DNA from: Marivivens niveibacter | Lineage (GTDB): Bacteria > Pseudomonadota > Alphaproteobacteria > Rhodobacterales > Rhodobacteraceae | DNA length: 64,000 nucleotides | Assembly (NCBI RefSeq): GCF_002150005.2 | Contig: NZ_MSPP01000003.1 | Span: forward strand, 186,001 to 250,000 | Direction: 5' to 3' | Shown: one piece after another, positions 51,866 to 59,692 of the stretch | Layout: each line of letters starts with the position of its first letter | Numbering within the stretch: position 1 is the stretch's first letter | Program-made: the position numbers and the translations under genes | Notes under the pieces: generated by a model | Database searches by the model: none | The model's input: only the letters and a program-made list of their open reading frames with translations | What the model was told of the DNA's origin: nothing

Positions 51866-52048
51866 ATGACAATTCCTGCACCAGAAACCAAAATCGTCGA
51901 AACTTGGAAAGTCGCATGTGACGGTAGCGAAGGTGCCTTGGGCCACCCACGCGTCTGGCTGCAAATCCCACACGAAGACGGTTATGTAGAATGCCCGTAC
52001 TGCGATGCGAAATACGTTCACGCATCGCGTCCGGAACTGGCTGAATAA
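51866..52048 (+). CDS. zinc-finger (CHCC-type) small protein
   Basis: A 60-residue protein of the zf-CHCC family, related to the NDUFS6 zinc subunit of complex I: C18, H27 and the CPYC pair at 43-46 form the site. Roseobacters carry such single-domain proteins; whether it joins complex I is unproved. A GTG directly before the ATG is also possible. No strong ribosome-binding site. Its stop abuts that of the next gene on the other strand. Confidence 0.8.
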   Translation: MTIPAPETKIVETWKVACDGSEGALGHPRVWLQIPHEDGYVECPYCDAKYVHASRPELAE

Positions 52049-52510
52049 TCAGCTGATCGGAATATCGCCGCCCGCGCACGGCAGGTAGGCGATCCGTTCC
52101 CCCGTATCCCCCCGTAGATATTCGAGCACATGCGTGCCCGACCAAATCCGTATGGGCGTGCCGTCTGCCATTGACCCGCGCCCAACGGCGGTGCCCGTGT
52201 AGGGGTCTTGGTACGTGTAATAAACGCGGCCTTTGTTGCCATTTTCGCACGTCACGTCTGCCTGACCCAGTCCCATCCAGTTTTGCGACATCCATGTGCC
52301 GTTGCATTCGGTGCCGTCTGACATCTTGCCTGAAAATTCACCCTCGCCGCGGCCAAAGGCGCGTCCGTTGAACCATGTCCCTTCGTTGCCGACGCAGGCC
52401 ACAACGCGGTTACAGTTGTTGTTGTCGTCCGTCAGGTGGCACGACGTACGTGATTGTGCATTTGCAGCCGAAGAAGCCGTAATGCCGACTAGAAGCAGGA
52501 CGCGGAACAT
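52049..52510 (-). CDS. small secreted protein with glycine-rich MORN-like pattern
   Basis: A 153-residue protein with a signal peptide (to about residue 19, ANA-QSR). The mature part has six cysteines and repeated glycine spacing (GTWFNGRAFGRGEGEFSG, GTWMSQNWMGLGQADV, GTAVGRGSMADGTPI) reminiscent of MORN-type beta-hairpins. I recognise no characterised homologue. Disulfides in the periplasm are likely. It is divergent from polA with a 41-base gap. Confidence 0.75.
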   Translation of the reverse strand: MFRVLLLVGITASSAANAQSRTSCHLTDDNNNCNRVVACVGNEGTWFNGRAFGRGEGEFSGKMSDGTECNGTWMSQNWMGLGQADVTCENGNKGRVYYTYQDPYTGTAVGRGSMADGTPIRIWSGTHVLEYLRGDTGERIAYLPCAGGDIPIS

Positions 52511-52551
52511 GTCAAAAACCCTTTAACGAATACTGGAAATAGGAGCAGGTC

Positions 52552-55359
52552 ATGAGCGGATTTGGAAAAGGGTGCCATTTGCATCTGATCGATGGATCGG
52601 CGTTCATTTTTCGCGCGTACCATGCGCTGCCCCCTTTAACCCGCAAATCTGACGGTCTGCCTGTTGGTGCCGTCAGTGGATTTGTGAACATGTTGCAACG
52701 CTATGTCGAGGGTAATTCAGGCCCCGATGCGGCGACCCACGTGGCTGTTATCTTTGACTATTCCGGCAAATCATTTCGCAACGAAATCTACGACCAATAC
52801 AAGGCGCACCGCCCCCCAGCGCCCGAAGATTTGGTGCCCCAGTTCCCACTGACCCGCGACGCGACCCGCGCGTTCAACATTGCGTGCCACGAAATCGAAG
52901 GGTACGAGGCCGACGACATCATCGCCACCTTGTCCTGTCAGGCCCGTGATCTGGGCGGCCGCGTGACCATCGTGTCATCGGACAAAGACCTGATGCAGCT
53001 GATCGGCGGCGGTGTTGAAATGCTGGACCCGATGAAAAACAAACGCATCGGAGTCGAAGGTGTCGAAGAAAAGTTTGGCGTCGGCCCCGAACGTGTGGTC
53101 GATGTGCAGGCGCTGGCGGGCGATAGCGTCGATAACGTCCCCGGTGCGCCGGGGATCGGGATCAAAACCGCTGCTTTGCTGATCAATGAATATGGTGATC
53201 TGGAAACTTTGCTGGATCGTGCTGGCGAAATCAAACAGCCTAAACGCCGTCAGACCCTGATCGACAACCGCGAACAGATCGAAGTGTCGAAACGTCTGGT
53301 TCAACTGGACTGTAACACTCCGCTGGATTTCAGCATTGATGATCTAGAGGTCCGCGATCCAGAACCAGAGGCGTTGTTGGGTTTCCTATCCGCCATGGAA
53401 TTCCGCACCGTTTCCAAACGCATCGCGGATAAAATGGGCGTCGACAGCCCTGTGATCCCTGACAAAACGCCCGAAGGCGCAGACCCAATCGCCGCTGATG
53501 CCCCAGCGCAGGTGCCGTTTGATGCCGATGCCTATGAATGCGTGCGCGACGCCGATGCCCTGCGCAAATGGGTCGCTGCAGCGTACGAGGTCGGATATGT
53601 CGCGTTTGATACCGAAACCACGGGCCTGAACGAAATGGTCGTTGATTTGGTCGGCGTGTCGCTGTCTTCGGTCGCGGGGCAGGCGTGTTATGTGCCGCTG
53701 GGTCATAAATCGTCCGCCGCTGATGATCTGTTCGGCGGTGACGCTCTGGCCGAAGGTCAGATGGACATGAACGAGGCGCTGGAAATCCTCAAACCGATGC
53801 TAGAGGACGAAAGCATCCTGAAAATCGGTCAGAACATCAAATATGACGCGAAAATTCTGGCTCGTTATGGGGTGAATGTCGCGCCAATCGACGATACGAT
53901 GCTGATGTCCTATGCGCTGAATGCCGGTCTGCACGGACACGGGATGGATGCGCTGTCGGAACAATATCTGTCCCACAACCCGATCGAGATTAAATCGCTG
54001 CTGGGCACCGGTAAATCCGCGATCACCTTTGACCGCGTGCCTGTCGATGACGCGGTGAAATACGCCGCCGAAGACGCAGATATCACGCTGCGTCTGTGGC
54101 AATTGTTCAAACCGCAACTGCACCAGAAAAAGGTCACGACCGTCTACGAAACGCTGGAACGTCCGTTGGTGCCCGTTCTGGCGCGGATGGAAATGGCAGG
54201 GGTCAAGGTGGACCGCGATACCCTGTCGCGTATGTCCAACGCCTTTGCCCAGAAAATGGCTGGACTAGAGGATGAAATCAAACAGCTCGCTGGGCGTGAT
54301 TTTAACGTTGGTTCCCCCAAACAGCTGGGCGAAATCCTGTTTGACGATCTGGGCCTACCGGGCGGCAAAAAGGGCAAAAACGGTGCCTATAGCACCGGCG
54401 CTGACATCCTAGAGGATCTGGCGACCGAACATGAAATGCCGCGCAAGGTACTGGACTGGCGTCAGTTATCGAAACTGAAATCGACGTACACGGACGCATT
54501 GCAAAACCACATCAATGCCGACACGGGCCGCGTTCATACGTCGTATCTGCAAACGGGCGCATCCACGGGCCGATTGGCGTCGACCGATCCGAACCTGCAA
54601 AACATCCCGATCCGCAGCGAAGAAGGCCGCCGCATTCGCGAAGCGTTCGTTGCTGAACAGGGCAAAACCATCGTTGCGTTGGACTATAGCCAGATCGAAC
54701 TGCGCATTCTGGCCCATGTCGCGGGTATCGACGCGCTGAAACAAGCGTTCCGCGACGGGCAAGACATCCACGCGATGACCGCGTCAGAAATGTTCGATGT
54801 GCCGATGGATCAGATGACTTCGGATATCCGCCGTCAGGCCAAGGCGATCAACTTTGGTGTGATCTACGGCATCTCTGGCTTTGGCCTTGCGCGGAATTTG
54901 CGTATCCCACGGGCCGAGGCGCAGGGATTCATCGACCGCTATTTCGAACGCTTCCCCGGCATCCGTACCTATATGGATGAAACCGTCGCCTTTGCCAAAG
55001 AACACGGCTACGTTGAAACGCTGTTTGGCCGCAAAATCCATACCCCTGAAATCGGCGCTAAAGGCCCGCAGGCAGGCTTTGCCAAACGCGCGGCAATCAA
55101 CGCGCCGATCCAAGGCACCGCTGCCGATATCATCCGCCGCGCTATGATCCGCATGGATCACGCGATCAGCGAGCTGCCCGCGAAAATGCTTTTGCAGGTC
55201 CACGACGAATTGCTGTTCGAGGTCGATCAGGGCGCCGAAGATGACCTGATCGCCGTTGCCCGCGACGTGATGGAAAACGCCAGCGATCCGGCGGTGAAGC
55301 TGGATGTAAAGCTAAGCGTGGACGCAGGCACCGGCGCGAACTGGGCCGAAGCACATTAA
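52552..55359 (+). CDS. polA: DNA polymerase I
   Basis: A 935-residue family A polymerase. The 5' nuclease domain occupies residues 1-310 (HLIDGSAFIFRAYHAL; DKDLMQLI). The 3'-5' proofreading domain appears active (FDTETTGL with the DxE pair, IGQNIKYDAKI, YAAEDADITL). The polymerase domain has motif A ALDYSQIELRILAH, motif B RRQAKAINFGVIYG and motif C LLQVHDELLFEV. AGGAG lies upstream of the ATG. A terminator follows. Confidence 0.98.
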   Translation: MSGFGKGCHLHLIDGSAFIFRAYHALPPLTRKSDGLPVGAVSGFVNMLQRYVEGNSGPDAATHVAVIFDYSGKSFRNEIYDQYKAHRPPAPEDLVPQFPLTRDATRAFNIACHEIEGYEADDIIATLSCQARDLGGRVTIVSSDKDLMQLIGGGVEMLDPMKNKRIGVEGVEEKFGVGPERVVDVQALAGDSVDNVPGAPGIGIKTAALLINEYGDLETLLDRAGEIKQPKRRQTLIDNREQIEVSKRLVQLDCNTPLDFSIDDLEVRDPEPEALLGFLSAMEFRTVSKRIADKMGVDSPVIPDKTPEGADPIAADAPAQVPFDADAYECVRDADALRKWVAAAYEVGYVAFDTETTGLNEMVVDLVGVSLSSVAGQACYVPLGHKSSAADDLFGGDALAEGQMDMNEALEILKPMLEDESILKIGQNIKYDAKILARYGVNVAPIDDTMLMSYALNAGLHGHGMDALSEQYLSHNPIEIKSLLGTGKSAITFDRVPVDDAVKYAAEDADITLRLWQLFKPQLHQKKVTTVYETLERPLVPVLARMEMAGVKVDRDTLSRMSNAFAQKMAGLEDEIKQLAGRDFNVGSPKQLGEILFDDLGLPGGKKGKNGAYSTGADILEDLATEHEMPRKVLDWRQLSKLKSTYTDALQNHINADTGRVHTSYLQTGASTGRLASTDPNLQNIPIRSEEGRRIREAFVAEQGKTIVALDYSQIELRILAHVAGIDALKQAFRDGQDIHAMTASEMFDVPMDQMTSDIRRQAKAINFGVIYGISGFGLARNLRIPRAEAQGFIDRYFERFPGIRTYMDETVAFAKEHGYVETLFGRKIHTPEIGAKGPQAGFAKRAAINAPIQGTAADIIRRAMIRMDHAISELPAKMLLQVHDELLFEVDQGAEDDLIAVARDVMENASDPAVKLDVKLSVDAGTGANWAEAH

Positions 55360-55364
55360 AACGA

Positions 55365-55400
55365 AAAGGCCCGCCAGATCACCTGACGGGCCTTTGTTTT
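55365..55400. terminator. terminator between polA and hsp20, probably bidirectional
   Basis: AAAGGCCCGCCAG and CTGACGGGCCTTT form a 13-base stem with one mismatch and a short loop, with T-rich DNA on the plus side (TTTGTTTT) and TTTTCGTTTT on the minus side. Confidence 0.85.
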
Positions 55401-55450
55401 AGGCGACAATGGGCAAAGTAGGGGGAGGAACCTTTACCCAGAGCTGCGCC

Positions 55451-55903
55451 TTAATTCAGCGGTTCGTTTTCAATCGTCTGCGATGCTTTGCTGATCGCAA
55501 TGCGGCGCGGTTTCAGCGCCTCGGGCACTTCGCGTTTCAGGTCGATATGCAGCAGCCCATTTTCCAGCGCCGCATTGGTGACCTGAACGTGGTCGGCCAG
55601 ATGGAAACGGCGGTTGAATGCGCGCGTGGCGATCCCGCGGTGCAGATAGGTCGTTTCTGGTTCTTTGTCTTTGGCACCAGAAACGAACAGCGTGTTTTCG
55701 CGTAATTCGATGGTCAGATCGTCTTCGGCAAAACCTGCGACGGCCAGCGTCACGCGCCATGCCTGTTCGTCGGTTTTTTCGATGTTGTAGGGGGGATAGC
55801 TTTGGTTTGGGCTATCGTTTGTCATCACGCGGTCCATCAAATCGGCGATCTGATCATAGCCAACGGTGGCGCGGTAAAGGGGTGCTAGGTCAAAGCTTCG
55901 CAT
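55451..55903 (-). CDS. ibpA: small heat-shock protein, Hsp20 family
   Basis: A 150-residue chaperone with an IbpA-like N-terminus (MRSFDLAPLYRATVGYDQ), the alpha-crystallin domain (about residues 38-130; GFAEDDLTIELRENTLFVSG) and a C-terminal tail. IbpA proteins hold aggregating proteins for refolding. It lies downstream of a ROSE-like hairpin that covers the ribosome-binding site. A heat sigma factor promoter may lie near 56020-56025 (TTGAAA on the minus strand), a weak call. Confidence 0.93.
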   Translation of the reverse strand: MRSFDLAPLYRATVGYDQIADLMDRVMTNDSPNQSYPPYNIEKTDEQAWRVTLAVAGFAEDDLTIELRENTLFVSGAKDKEPETTYLHRGIATRAFNRRFHLADHVQVTNAALENGLLHIDLKREVPEALKPRRIAISKASQTIENEPLN

Positions 55904-55905
55904 GG

Positions 55906-55928
55906 GTCATCCTCCAATGAGCGACAAC
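55906..55928 (-). promoter_or_regulatory. ROSE-like RNA thermometer before hsp20
   Basis: In the mRNA, GUUGUCGCU folds back on AGGAUGAC around the loop CAUUGG: eight pairs, including the AGGA Shine-Dalgarno, and one bulged G in the UCGCU segment. A U(U/C)GCU stretch pairing with the SD with a bulged G is the hallmark of ROSE elements. The stem ends 2 bases before the ATG. Confidence 0.6.
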
Positions 55929-56030
55929 TGATAATTATGCCTTCCATCATGGACAGGCGGTTACATGACAGGACCCGTTTGGCATCCTGTGAAATTTATT
56001 TGTGTACGGGTAAATCGGGTTTCAACCCCG

Positions 56031-56846
56031 TTAGGGGCGAATAAATTTCGCGCCTGTATCGCGGCGCTGACCAGGGGTGATGGACTGCGGTAACCCTGTC
56101 TGCATGTCGTCAATTTCTTGAACCAAAGCATCCAGCGGCGCACCTAGGCTGGCACCCAAAGAGATCGGACGCCCATTGGTTTCCGACATTGCGGAAACAA
56201 TCGAAACGATTTCCAAAATTCCATTGTTGTCACGGAAAACGGGCGACCCTGATGCGCCAAAATCAACTTCGCAGGTCAGAATGATAACTCCGTCCTGCTG
56301 CCCCAACACGTCACAAATTTCTTGCAATGACGGGGCTTCTTCGCGGCCTTTGGCATAAGATACGACACCAACAGTATCGCCGCGCCGTGGGCTGCCTGCA
56401 ATGGGATAAGGGGCCAGCGATGGCAGGCGGATAGGCTGCGTAAGACGCAGGAGTGCTAAATCATGCGCGACCTCTGACGCCTCGATCGCACCACCCGGAC
56501 GGAAATCGGAATGCGCAACAACGCCCGCAATGCTGCGGTACGCTTCGGCGCGGCCTTCGCGTAGTCCAGCGCTGAATGTAAAACGATTTGCAGAAATGGC
56601 GGTGTTGTCGCGGTCATAAATACAATGAGCCGCTGTTAAAATCAGGTCTTCGCGGATCAGAGATGCCGTGCAAAACCCTTTGCCTGCAATATCCAACCGT
56701 CCAACCGACGCCCATTGCCGTCCGTCTTGGCGGCTGGTCAATTCGTTCAGTACGGTGGATTGCGCCCATGCCCCGCCAGCCCCTGCAAAAACCATAAAGG
56801 CACAGAGCATTTTCCAGACATTTTTGGCGCGTTTCATCATGTGCAT
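56031..56846 (-). CDS. trypsin-like serine protease (S1 family)
   Basis: A 271-residue exported protein: signal peptide to about residue 28 (AWA-QST), then a chymotrypsin-fold domain with the triad visible as LTAAHC, EVAHDLALL and VDFGASGSPVF (the usual GDSGGP is GASGSP). Related alphaproteobacterial proteins are small periplasmic V8-like proteases. No PDZ domain. Several ATG codons lie at the start (56846, 56840, 56837) with no clear ribosome-binding site, so the exact start is open. Confidence 0.8.
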   Translation of the reverse strand: MHMMKRAKNVWKMLCAFMVFAGAGGAWAQSTVLNELTSRQDGRQWASVGRLDIAGKGFCTASLIREDLILTAAHCIYDRDNTAISANRFTFSAGLREGRAEAYRSIAGVVAHSDFRPGGAIEASEVAHDLALLRLTQPIRLPSLAPYPIAGSPRRGDTVGVVSYAKGREEAPSLQEICDVLGQQDGVIILTCEVDFGASGSPVFRDNNGILEIVSIVSAMSETNGRPISLGASLGAPLDALVQEIDDMQTGLPQSITPGQRRDTGAKFIRP

Positions 56847-56939
56847 TCTATCGCAGGGATATCAGGCATCTTTATGGCACATGGCAGGTATTTGGAACGG
56901 ATTATTGCCTAAGATTTTGCCGCGCGATAATCAGGTTTT

Positions 56940-57629
56940 ATGACTTTGATAGACCACCTGACTTTGCTCACACTTAGCGACGGTTTCGCCGCGATTTTCA
57001 TTTTGCTTGCTTGGGCAGCTGTCGGGTGGGTCATCGAACATCCACCTAGCACGAAGCCATCGGTGTCTTCGCTTATGGCGTCCTATCGCAGTGAATGGAT
57101 GGCAGCGTTCGAAGCCCGCGATAACCGTATCTTTGACGCGCAGATGATGGGTACCTTGCGGCAGGGGACATCGTTTTTTGCATCTACCTCGATCCTTGCG
57201 ATCGGTGGTGTGATTGCTTTGATCGGCAATACGGATCAGCTGCGCGGTGTTGCGCAAGAATTTGCAAACGCGGATGATCCTGTGTTCGTCTGGCAGTTGA
57301 AATTGATTTTGGTTGGTTTTTTCCTGACCTTTGCCTTTTTGAAATTTGTCTGGGCACACCGTTTGTTCGGTTATTGTGCGGTGGTCATGGGCACTGTCCA
57401 ACACCCCGGAACCAAAGGCGGGGCACATCGGTCAGAGCAAGCCGCGCAATTGAATATTAGGGCATCCATCAATTTTACACGCGGGTTGCGGGCCATGTAT
57501 TTTGCGTTGGGCGCATTGGGATGGTTGATGGGGCCGATTATGCTGATCCTATCAACCGTAGGCGTTCTGTATCTGTTGTGGAGCCGCGAATTTGCCTCGG
57601 CCCCTCGTGATATTTTGATGAACGGTTAA
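56940..57629 (+). CDS. DUF599 family membrane protein
   Basis: A 229-residue inner-membrane protein with four hydrophobic segments (about residues 10-32, 75-95, 118-140, 187-217) and a conserved YRSEWMAAFEARDNRIFDAQ region in the first loop. DUF599 proteins are of unknown function and widespread in proteobacteria. It converges on the GATase-like gene, sharing TTAA as both stops. Confidence 0.8.
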   Translation: MTLIDHLTLLTLSDGFAAIFILLAWAAVGWVIEHPPSTKPSVSSLMASYRSEWMAAFEARDNRIFDAQMMGTLRQGTSFFASTSILAIGGVIALIGNTDQLRGVAQEFANADDPVFVWQLKLILVGFFLTFAFLKFVWAHRLFGYCAVVMGTVQHPGTKGGAHRSEQAAQLNIRASINFTRGLRAMYFALGALGWLMGPIMLILSTVGVLYLLWSREFASAPRDILMNG

Positions 57630-59692
57630 CGGCGCCCTTCGCGCAGCCATGCGCCAACGACCAAGGCCGCAGCGATAATTAAAAACAGCCACGCTGGAAC
57701 CAATGGGATGATCGACACATCGGCTGTCAGATAGGCCCCACGCGGTGTCACGCCCAACCAATTGCTGGCGGCAGCAATGCGGCCTTCGCGGACCGCGCGG
57801 ATGTTAAACTCACCCGTTTCTTGTCGGAACGCACCGCCACCGGTTTGATCCAGATAGGGGTCTATCACGCTGTCAGTCGCGATTGTTTGTTCGAATTCTT
57901 TGGGCGCGGCTGGACCGACTCCAATGACGGTTTCCTGATCACCTTCGGTTATGCGGAACAACCCCAATTCTTGGGCGGTATATTCTGCCTCGAAACGGCC
58001 GGGGGTGGTTTGTTCAAGCGCGATGACCTGTTCGCTCCCATCGGGCGCGGCAACGGTCGCATCGCCAATGGAATCCGACATCGTGCGACGAATGATACGG
58101 ATTGTGTCGCCGTTCACTTCAGCCCAAAGCGTTTCTTCCTCAAGCTCGGGTTCTTTCATCATCCAGTGGGCCAACCGGCGCAACAGTTCTAGCTGGGGGC
58201 CGCCGCCTTCGAAACCGCGGTCCCATAGCCAAGATTGGTCAGAGGTCATCAGCGCCACACGGCCTTGGCCCACGCGGTTTAGAACCAACAGCGGCCGTTC
58301 ATCCGCACCTGTCATTGCGACGGTCGCATCGGGCGATGGAATAACATCAACCAATCGGAACCACCGTCCCCATTCGGGCGTTCCATCGGGGGCAACTGTG
58401 GTGAACTGTTCCAACCCTTCGGTCACAGGATGGCGTGCGCCCAGTTTGGTGATGATTGGGGTGAACCCTTGTTCGATGACCTGCGCGGTTGGGGCACCCG
58501 GAATGATATCGCCCAAGGCCGACCGATAAATGCTGTCAGCACCACCGAATTCGGGACCAGACGAAACCAGCAATGCCCCGCCGTCTTCGACGTAGTAGCG
58601 AATGTTCTCCAAATACGAATTCGGCAAAATCCCGCGACGACGATATCTGTCAAAGATGATCAGATCGAATTCATCGATCTTTTCCAAAAACAGTTCGCGG
58701 GTCGGGAACGGGATGAGCGACAGTTCATCGACGGGCACGCCGTCCTGTTTTTCGGGTGGACGCAAAATTGTGAAATGTACAAGATCGACGCTGCTGTCGG
58801 ATTTTAGCAGATTTCGCCATGTGCGTTCACCTGCATGTGGTTCGCCCGACACTAGTAGCACGCGCAACCTGTCGCGCACGCCATTGATCTGTATGACCGC
58901 GGCATTGTTGCGGTCGGTCAGTTCGCCGTCTTCTGTTGGAACGGTGAATTGCAGAACGTTCATGCCGCCGTGGGGCAGGGTGATCGGCACCTCGATATCT
59001 TGACCGATCGGAATGTCGAACAGGAACGGTCGCCCACCGTCAATTGCGATAGCAAGCTGAGCCAACCCGCCGGTTTGTGGGGCGGCGCCTTGGTCTTCGA
59101 TGCGCAGGGTCAATGTGATCGGTTCGTCGATTATGCCGAATGCGGGCGCGTTTCGGACGATCAATCGGCGATCCCAATCGGTATCCTGACCTGTTTGCAG
59201 CAAATGAACCGGCGCTTCGATCAAAGGGGCGCGGTCCATGTCATGAATGCGGCCATCGGAAATGACAAAAGCCCCCGCGATACGACCAGTGGGTTCCTGA
59301 GCTAGGGCGCTGGACAAAGCGGTCATAACTCGCGATCCGCTGTCCTGTTCACCGTCACGCACAGTGATTTCGCGCAGTTCGGTATTCGGCAGTCCCGCAA
59401 TCTGTTCGCGCAGGTTTTCCAGCGCGGCCTGCGATTGGTCATCGCGCCCGTTGATGCGTTGGCTCGCGCTTTCGTCGATCACCGCCAAAACGATGTCGGA
59501 TAATGCTGTGCGGTTTTCCGATTTCAACGCTGGGTTCGCCAGCGCCGTTAGGATTGCAATCGCCGCCAATGCGCGCAGCCACCAGCCGACACTGCCGCGC
59601 AGCGCCGAGAATAGACAAAACGCGATCGCGGCGGCGGTTAGCCCAGCAATCACAGCCCAAGGAAGCAGCGGATCAAAGACAATATCGGTCAT
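57626..59692 (-). CDS. membrane protein with glutamine amidotransferase-like domain, MoxR operon
   Basis: A 688-residue protein with two N-terminal transmembrane helices (about residues 8-28 and 36-55), a von Willebrand-like segment (LAVIDESASQRINGRDDQ), a class I glutamine amidotransferase-like region (LIIFDRYRRRGILPNSYLEN; GGALLVSSGPEF) that lacks an obvious catalytic cysteine, and a C-terminal helix. It overlaps the DUF4159 gene by 4 bases and is last in the operon. Likely an envelope stress or surface assembly component; function unknown. Confidence 0.75.
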   Translation of the reverse strand: MTDIVFDPLLPWAVIAGLTAAAIAFCLFSALRGSVGWWLRALAAIAILTALANPALKSENRTALSDIVLAVIDESASQRINGRDDQSQAALENLREQIAGLPNTELREITVRDGEQDSGSRVMTALSSALAQEPTGRIAGAFVISDGRIHDMDRAPLIEAPVHLLQTGQDTDWDRRLIVRNAPAFGIIDEPITLTLRIEDQGAAPQTGGLAQLAIAIDGGRPFLFDIPIGQDIEVPITLPHGGMNVLQFTVPTEDGELTDRNNAAVIQINGVRDRLRVLLVSGEPHAGERTWRNLLKSDSSVDLVHFTILRPPEKQDGVPVDELSLIPFPTRELFLEKIDEFDLIIFDRYRRRGILPNSYLENIRYYVEDGGALLVSSGPEFGGADSIYRSALGDIIPGAPTAQVIEQGFTPIITKLGARHPVTEGLEQFTTVAPDGTPEWGRWFRLVDVIPSPDATVAMTGADERPLLVLNRVGQGRVALMTSDQSWLWDRGFEGGGPQLELLRRLAHWMMKEPELEEETLWAEVNGDTIRIIRRTMSDSIGDATVAAPDGSEQVIALEQTTPGRFEAEYTAQELGLFRITEGDQETVIGVGPAAPKEFEQTIATDSVIDPYLDQTGGGAFRQETGEFNIRAVREGRIAAASNWLGVTPRGAYLTADVSIIPLVPAWLFLIIAAALVVGAWLREGRR

